Assembly (NCBI GenBank): GCA_041399205.1
Contig: JAWKTK010000005.1
Coordinates: forward strand, 1-64,000
DNA from: JAGQOZ01 sp041399205
GTDB taxonomy: Bacteria > Planctomycetota > Planctomycetia > Pirellulales > Pirellulaceae
Reading direction: 5' to 3'
DNA length: 64,000 nucleotides
Shown here one piece after another: positions 59,397-64,000 of this stretch. The notes beneath the pieces were generated by a model. That model worked only from the letters and a program-made list of their open reading frames with translations. It was not told where the DNA came from and did not search any database. The position numbers were made by a program, and so were the translations under genes. The stretch's first letter is position 1. Every line of letters begins with the position of its first letter.

Positions 59397-60188
59397 CGGT
59401 ACCTCCTTCGCAGCCTTCCGACGTAGACGTACCAGTTTGACTGCGTCGAGCCATCATGCCGGCAAGATACGCGCCTTTGAATCCTGAATCGATATTGACC
59501 ACCGCCACATTGGACGCGCAACTATTGAGCATAGAAAGTAGCGCGGCCATTCCGTTCAAGTTCGCGCCGTAACCGGTGCTGGTAGGAACACCAATAACAG
59601 GACAGTCAACGTAGCCGCCAACCACGCTGGGAAGTGCTCCTTCCATGCCAGCCACCACAATCACGGCATCCGCTTCCTGCAATTCGGACGCGCGCATCAC
59701 TAATCGATGCGGACCTGCCACGCCGACGTCTTGGATAAGGTGTGAATGGACGTTCATCCAGGCCAGCGTCTCCATGGCCTCTTCTGCCACGGGCAAATCG
59801 GAAGTGCCGGCGGTGATGACTACGACGTAGCCAAGCATCGGGAGCGAAACGTGCGATTCGTCAATGACGGCGGTTCCGCGATTTCGTTGTAGCGAACAGA
59901 CTTGAACGCCAATGACAGCTCGGTGGCTTGGTTCGCGGAAACTCGAGTTGCAAAGGCCGAACCGCTGGATTCGACCAATTTCCCCATGATGGAAACTAAT
60001 TGAGCAGACGATTTTCCTTCGGCAAAAACAACTTCCGGAAAGCCGCAACGGCGCTGGCGATCCAAATCCAGCGTGGCATCGAGGGCGTATTGGGTGGCCG
60101 AGGCCGCGTATTCACGAAAATACTGCTGGTCATCGATTTCACCGTTCAGCCAACGAGCAGCCAGTTCACGCATTTGCTGAGCATCCAC
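59386..60188 (-). CDS. larB: LarB-like nickel-pincer cofactor biosynthesis protein, frame-broken
   Basis: LarB carboxylates and hydrolyses nicotinic acid adenine dinucleotide, making the precursor of the lactate racemase cofactor. Frame 1 from 60188 (MDAQQMRELAARWLNGEIDD) covers the N-terminal helical part; after one break near 59870 the AIR-carboxylase-like domain reads VVVITAGTSDLPVAEEAMET, DAVIVVAGMEGALPSVVGGY, PVIGVPTSTGYGANLNGMAA, LLSMLNSCASNVAVVNIDSG. About 267 residues. No larC or larE is nearby. Confidence 0.85.
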
Positions 60189-60393
60189 GGTTCATTTCCT
60201 TGACTGGGTTTCAAAAATCGCAAAGCGCCAACAAGATTTTCACGGACGGAAGTGTTGGCATCCGCTTGTCGCATCGACGTCAACTATCCAGAATAGTGGA
60301 TTCAAACTAGAAATATCAGGCGGGATGGGATCTGAGATTTTTGTGATTCCCAATCCATTCCGTTGAACGTTTTTATCAATGAAGGAAATCTTG

Positions 60394-61611
60394 ATGCCAA
60401 GTTGCGTTCTTGCATATTCTGGAGGCCTAGACACATCCGTTATTCTCGGTTGGCTGATGGACCAAGGTTATGACGTACACGCCGTGTATATCGATCTGGG
60501 CCAGCCTTGTGAAGATCGACAAGAGATCTTGGATAAGGCCAAGAACATTGGTGCCGCTAGTGCGCAGATTGTGGACGCCCAAGAAGAACTATGCAGCGAC
60601 TTTGCGTTTCCCGTGCTGCAATGGCAAGCCAAATACGAATCGATCTATCTGCTGGGTACGTCGATCGCTCGTCCCTTGATCTCCAAAAAGTGCTTGCAAA
60701 TTGCCAAACAAGTTGGTGCCGACGCCTACGCTCATGGAGCTACCGGCAAAGGGAATGATCAATGTCGGTTTCAACTGGCGGCCGAAGCATTGGATCCCGG
60801 CGTCAAGGTGATTGCCCCTTGGCGAATTCCGGAATTTCGAACCGCCTTTCCGGGCCGAACGGAAATGATCCAATACTGTGAACAGCGAAACATCCCGGTC
60901 AAAGCGTCGGTGGCCAAGCCGTACAGTTCGGACGAAAATTGCCTGCACATCAGCTACGAAGCCGGCAAACTAGAAGACCTGAACGTCAATGGCGTAGAAC
61001 TGGTCGAATTCGGCATGACCGTTTCTCCTCAGGCGGCACCCGACAAGCTTGAAACGGTAGAAATTGAATTCGAAGCAGGCGTTCCCGTTGGCGTCAACGG
61101 CCAGAAATGTTCCGCACTAGAGATTGTCAAGACACTAAACACGATTGGGGGTCGTAACGGTATCGGCCGAATTGACATGGTGGAGAATCGCTTTGTGGGC
61201 ATGAAAAGCCGAGGTGTCTATGAATCGCCGGGCATGACCATTTTGTATGACGCGTTGCTGGTGCTGGAACAACTGACCATGGACCGTGATTTGGTTCACC
61301 TTCGAGACCGCTTGGCGCCGGAAGTGGCCGAAATGGTTTACTACGGTTTTTGGTACCATCGCAAGTTGGATGCGCTGTTCGCATTTATCAAAGAAGCCGC
61401 CAAGTATGTTACCGGTACGGTTCGCCTGAACTTGTACAAAGGGAATATCATGGTTGACGGACGACAAAGTCCCAACAGTTTGTACGATGAAGGAATTGCC
61501 ACTATGGAAGGTGGTGAAGCAGCGTACGATCAAACCGATGCAGAAGGTTTCCTGCGAATCCAAGGCTTGCCTTCTCGAGTGCAAGGGCGCATTCGACCTC
61601 GAACGTATTGA
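60394..61611 (+). CDS. argG: Argininosuccinate synthase
   Basis: Joins citrulline and aspartate in arginine synthesis using ATP. The ATG at 60394 (MPSCVLAYSGGLDTSVILGW) follows aaggaaa and is preferred to 60379. Motifs: SGGLDTS (ATP-pyrophosphatase loop), HGATGKGNDQCRFQLAAEAL, KPYSSDENCLHISYEAG, and GRIDMVENRFVGMKSRGVYE. 405 residues, full length, frame intact. Divergent from larB with a 190-base spacer. Confidence 0.97.
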   Translation: MPSCVLAYSGGLDTSVILGWLMDQGYDVHAVYIDLGQPCEDRQEILDKAKNIGAASAQIVDAQEELCSDFAFPVLQWQAKYESIYLLGTSIARPLISKKCLQIAKQVGADAYAHGATGKGNDQCRFQLAAEALDPGVKVIAPWRIPEFRTAFPGRTEMIQYCEQRNIPVKASVAKPYSSDENCLHISYEAGKLEDLNVNGVELVEFGMTVSPQAAPDKLETVEIEFEAGVPVGVNGQKCSALEIVKTLNTIGGRNGIGRIDMVENRFVGMKSRGVYESPGMTILYDALLVLEQLTMDRDLVHLRDRLAPEVAEMVYYGFWYHRKLDALFAFIKEAAKYVTGTVRLNLYKGNIMVDGRQSPNSLYDEGIATMEGGEAAYDQTDAEGFLRIQGLPSRVQGRIRPRTY

Positions 61612-61781
61612 CGTGCAACGAATGATCAAATGATAGAATGATCGATGCGTTTTATTCGCATTGGACGCGATTACGTTGAACCGAACACGGTCACCCGATC
61701 GGAGCGTTCGGTTCGAACCAGACGATTCCGCAGCAGCACTTCAGATTCCCAACATCCCATTCACCCAAAAGGAAACGACGC

Positions 61782-63476
61782 ATGTATTTGGTGGAAAATC
61801 CAGTATTGCAGCGTGAATTGGTGGTGAATCTGCGAATGAAGCGAGCGTTTGTGTTGCTGTTTTTCTATCAGGTCCTTTTGGCGGCAGTGGTCTATTTTGC
61901 TTGGCCCAGCCAGACTCGTTTGGAAGCGAATTCCGAAACCGCCAAAGGCTTGGTCAACATGTTTTTCCTGGGCCAATACATTTTGACATCGCTGATGGCG
62001 CCCAGCTTTGCCGCCGCAGCCATCACGGGCGAGAAAGAACGCAAAACGTACGAAATGCTGCTCGCCAGCCCCCTCAAGCCGGCCGCCATTTGTTTGGGCA
62101 AACTGTTTTCTTCGCTGGCTCATTTAGGATTGCTGGTCTTTGCGTCGCTGCCCATTGTCATGTTGTGTTTGCCGCTGGGTGGCGTTTCATTTTACGAAGT
62201 GCTTGCCGCGTATTTGGGGTTACTACTTTCGATCATCACGTTTGGCATGATCAGTTTGGCGTGCAGTAGCTACTTTCAACGTACTGCCGCTTCCTTGGTG
62301 GCATCGTACTTGTTGATTCTGCCGTTAGCCCTGGTAGCCATTTTGATTTGGAAAAGCTTTGAAGGACAAGCCGAAAGTCGCTTGATGCTGGTCCTGACCG
62401 TGCTGCCCGCCATCTGTGCCGCCATTTGCGTCACATTGTTCCTGAACACGTCCGCGCGTTTGCTGCATCCGCCCGATGTCGGCAGCGAAGGCAAGGAAGT
62501 TGTGGACCTGGAGCAAGAAGCGCAAGAAGTGGTGGGACTGGTGATTCAACGAGACCAATTTCCGGACCGCTTGTTTGCGCCTCCCAAACGAGACGATTTG
62601 ATGGAGGACAATGCCAACCCGGTTTACGACAAAGAAATCCACAGTGAAATTTTCAGTCAAGGAACATTAATGCTGCGTCTGGTGATCCAGATCAGCATGT
62701 TGTTGGCGATCCCGATTATGGCCGTATGCCTGTTCATGCGTCCGCAATGGGCGGCGTGGTACATTGGCTATGTAGTCATCTTCAATATGTTGGTTGGCCC
62801 AGTTTTTTCTGCCGGCAGTATGACCAGCGAACGAGAACGACAGACACTGGACCTTTTGCTGACCACCACCATCACGCCTTGGCAAATCCTGTGGGGCAAG
62901 TTGATTGCCGGCCTACGCATTTCCAGCGTCTTGACCATGTTCTTGGTCTGGCCATTGTTCTTGGCGTGTGTGCTAGTTCCGGACTACTGGCGAAACATTG
63001 TCGGCGTGGGTGCGTACCTGACCGTCATCATTTTGACGTGCATCACCACGGCTATTTTGGCGTTGTTCTTTTCGGTCATTTTCCAAAAGACGTCGACCAG
63101 CTTAATGACATCCTATTCGTTGATCATTCTGCTGTTTTGTGTGCCGCTGGCCACCACGATATTCGTCAAAACGTTTATGACGGGTGATCAACGAGCGATC
63201 GTTTCGGCGGAGACTGCGTCCGAACATTCGGAAACGCGGTTGGCGAAGTCAATTCATTGGTTGGGAATCGCCAGCCCGTTTGCGGCCAGCTTTAGCGTGC
63301 CCTTTTCGCCCGAAGACGCCAATCGAGTGTCCGAATATAATTCGGGCTTCAACTATTTTTTTCCCAATAGCTGGAACTTGTTTGGCAGCTACGTGGGCTT
63401 CACACTAGCGCTGAACATCTTCATGTTCGTTGTCATGATCTGGTTGCTGAACGTGCGTTGGCGAGTGGCGGATTAG
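61782..63476 (+). CDS. ABC-2-type permease, two permease halves in one protein
   Basis: 564 residues with about 12 membrane helices in two similar halves. Each half has an ABC-2 pattern: ITGEKERKTYEMLLASPLKP in the first and MTSERERQTLDLLLTTTITP in the second, joined by a charged cytoplasmic linker of about 75 residues (about residues 235-310). The E-R-x-x-x-T-L-x-L-L pattern is the coupling segment to an ATPase. No ATP-binding gene is adjacent in the window. Substrate unknown. Confidence 0.85.
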   Translation: MYLVENPVLQRELVVNLRMKRAFVLLFFYQVLLAAVVYFAWPSQTRLEANSETAKGLVNMFFLGQYILTSLMAPSFAAAAITGEKERKTYEMLLASPLKPAAICLGKLFSSLAHLGLLVFASLPIVMLCLPLGGVSFYEVLAAYLGLLLSIITFGMISLACSSYFQRTAASLVASYLLILPLALVAILIWKSFEGQAESRLMLVLTVLPAICAAICVTLFLNTSARLLHPPDVGSEGKEVVDLEQEAQEVVGLVIQRDQFPDRLFAPPKRDDLMEDNANPVYDKEIHSEIFSQGTLMLRLVIQISMLLAIPIMAVCLFMRPQWAAWYIGYVVIFNMLVGPVFSAGSMTSERERQTLDLLLTTTITPWQILWGKLIAGLRISSVLTMFLVWPLFLACVLVPDYWRNIVGVGAYLTVIILTCITTAILALFFSVIFQKTSTSLMTSYSLIILLFCVPLATTIFVKTFMTGDQRAIVSAETASEHSETRLAKSIHWLGIASPFAASFSVPFSPEDANRVSEYNSGFNYFFPNSWNLFGSYVGFTLALNIFMFVVMIWLLNVRWRVAD

Positions 63477-63513
63477 TGCATAACGCCCGATAATCGTTCC
63501 GGCTGGGGCGAAT

Positions 63514-63958
63514 CTATTCGTTAAAGATGGGCGGGACAACCTTGTCCAGCACATCGTCCAGCATGGTCGGAATTGTTTTCGGCAGATATAGACAGTGTCA
63601 CCGGGAAGGATGGCGTAGTCCGTGTTCCGGGTTACGGTGTCTTTGCGATCGTAATTGGCCACCAAACGAATTTTCTCGCCCGGCATGCGTCCCGTTGGAC
63701 GCTCGATGGCAATTTCCATGCGGCGAAATTTCTTGTCCGCGCCCGTTTGTTCCACAATGTCTTGTACTCGAGTTTCCGGCGTCAGCGTCACCATCTCCGA
63801 CTTGGCCTGCGCCCGGCTGCCTTGATTTCCACTTGGCAAACGCCCTGAGGATGGACTTCGGGTAGTTCCGCTTGAGGTGTTCCCATCACGGCACAGCCAG
63901 ACATTCCGAGCGCCGCAAGAAACAGAAACAAACAACGCGCTGCGTGGATCGATAGCAT
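63514..63958 (-). CDS. Small SLBB/capsule-export-like lipoprotein, frame-broken
   Basis: Start ATG 63958 (MLSIHAARCLFLFLAALGMS then GC) with a lipobox LGMSGC. After one break near 63840, LTPETRVQDIVEQTGADKKF, ERPTGRMPGEKIRLVANYDR and NTDYAILPGDTVYICR match the SLBB domain of polysaccharide export proteins, ending VVPPIFNE at 63514. About 147 residues. The usual Poly_export domain is missing, so it may be an accessory protein. Converges with the ABC-2 permease gene. Confidence 0.7.
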
Positions 63959-64000
63959 GGGAGTTCCTTTCGCCAATCCGATAGCAAAATAAAAAAAGTT

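Noticed and set aside
1..64000. CRISPR arrays, rRNA and tRNA genes
   Set aside because: No regularly spaced identical units were seen. The only close-spaced repeats are the 43-base pair at 53931 and the 13-14-base triple at 53202. No cloverleaf or rRNA core was recognised.

Overview
The window looks like chromosomal DNA of a planctomycete, probably near Pirellulaceae. The grounds are an N-terminal VESLEDRRLL motif on a secreted PKD-repeat protein, LamG/dockerin/PEP-CTERM and ASPIC/UnbV-TlpA proteins, a cytochrome b fused to cytochrome c domains, paired TadE proteins around a von Willebrand factor A protein, a MPRQARGE-type REP-associated transposase fragment, and many short dispersed palindromes. 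No rRNA, tRNA or CRISPR array was recognised.

Layout. (1) 1-4.7 kb is accessory: a near-identical ~495-bp direct repeat flanks a bacterial PARG-like macrodomain gene. The second copy abuts a NADAR-family gene, next to two diverged, inverted copies of one transposase. (2) 4.8-9.9 kb carries a DUF2384 (Xre/MbcA/ParS-type) antitoxin-like gene, hisA, an EF-G paralogue and a serine acetyltransferase, all on + and all readable only by joining frames. (3) 9.9-20.3 kb on - is a full F1Fo ATP synthase operon (atpZ, atpI-like, B, E, F, H, A, G, D, C) followed by a YfhO-like membrane protein. (4) 20.9-28.5 kb: a DUF4912 protein, then on - metH, a RraA-like protein, an SDR and an ABC ATPase. (5) 28.9-32.8 kb on +: a membrane/linker protein, a tyrosine-autokinase-like ATPase with an altered P-loop and an ExeA-like ATPase, resembling part of an exopolysaccharide/exosortase (XrtA) locus. 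(6) 33-38.3 kb: PKD protein, membrane-anchored HtrA protease and HAD phosphatase. (7) 38.4-41 kb: small membrane or lipoprotein genes and a possible ParE-like remnant. (8) 41-49.6 kb on -: SWIM-SNF2 helicase, Rieske/cytochrome b-c complex, NrnA-type DHH phosphoesterase and a PEP-CTERM protein. (9) 49.9-55.2 kb: an ASPIC/UnbV-TlpA gene cut at its 3' end, then a repeat-rich scar with a RAYT fragment, a candidate toxin tail plus immunity gene, tandem and palindromic repeats and a Uma2 remnant. (10) 55.2-64 kb: TadE-vWA-TadE, ribF-nnrD-larB, argG, an ABC-2 permease fusion and a small SLBB-like lipoprotein.

A dominant property is the density of single-base frame breaks in universally needed genes (atpA, atpD, EF-G, hisA, metH, ribF). 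It is heaviest from about 2 to 18.6 kb. In the cases reconstructed here a one-base change restores a family-consistent protein, usually by replacing a missing base, so sequence-quality indels are more likely than real pseudogenes. Frame-broken genes are annotated over their full reconstructed extent.
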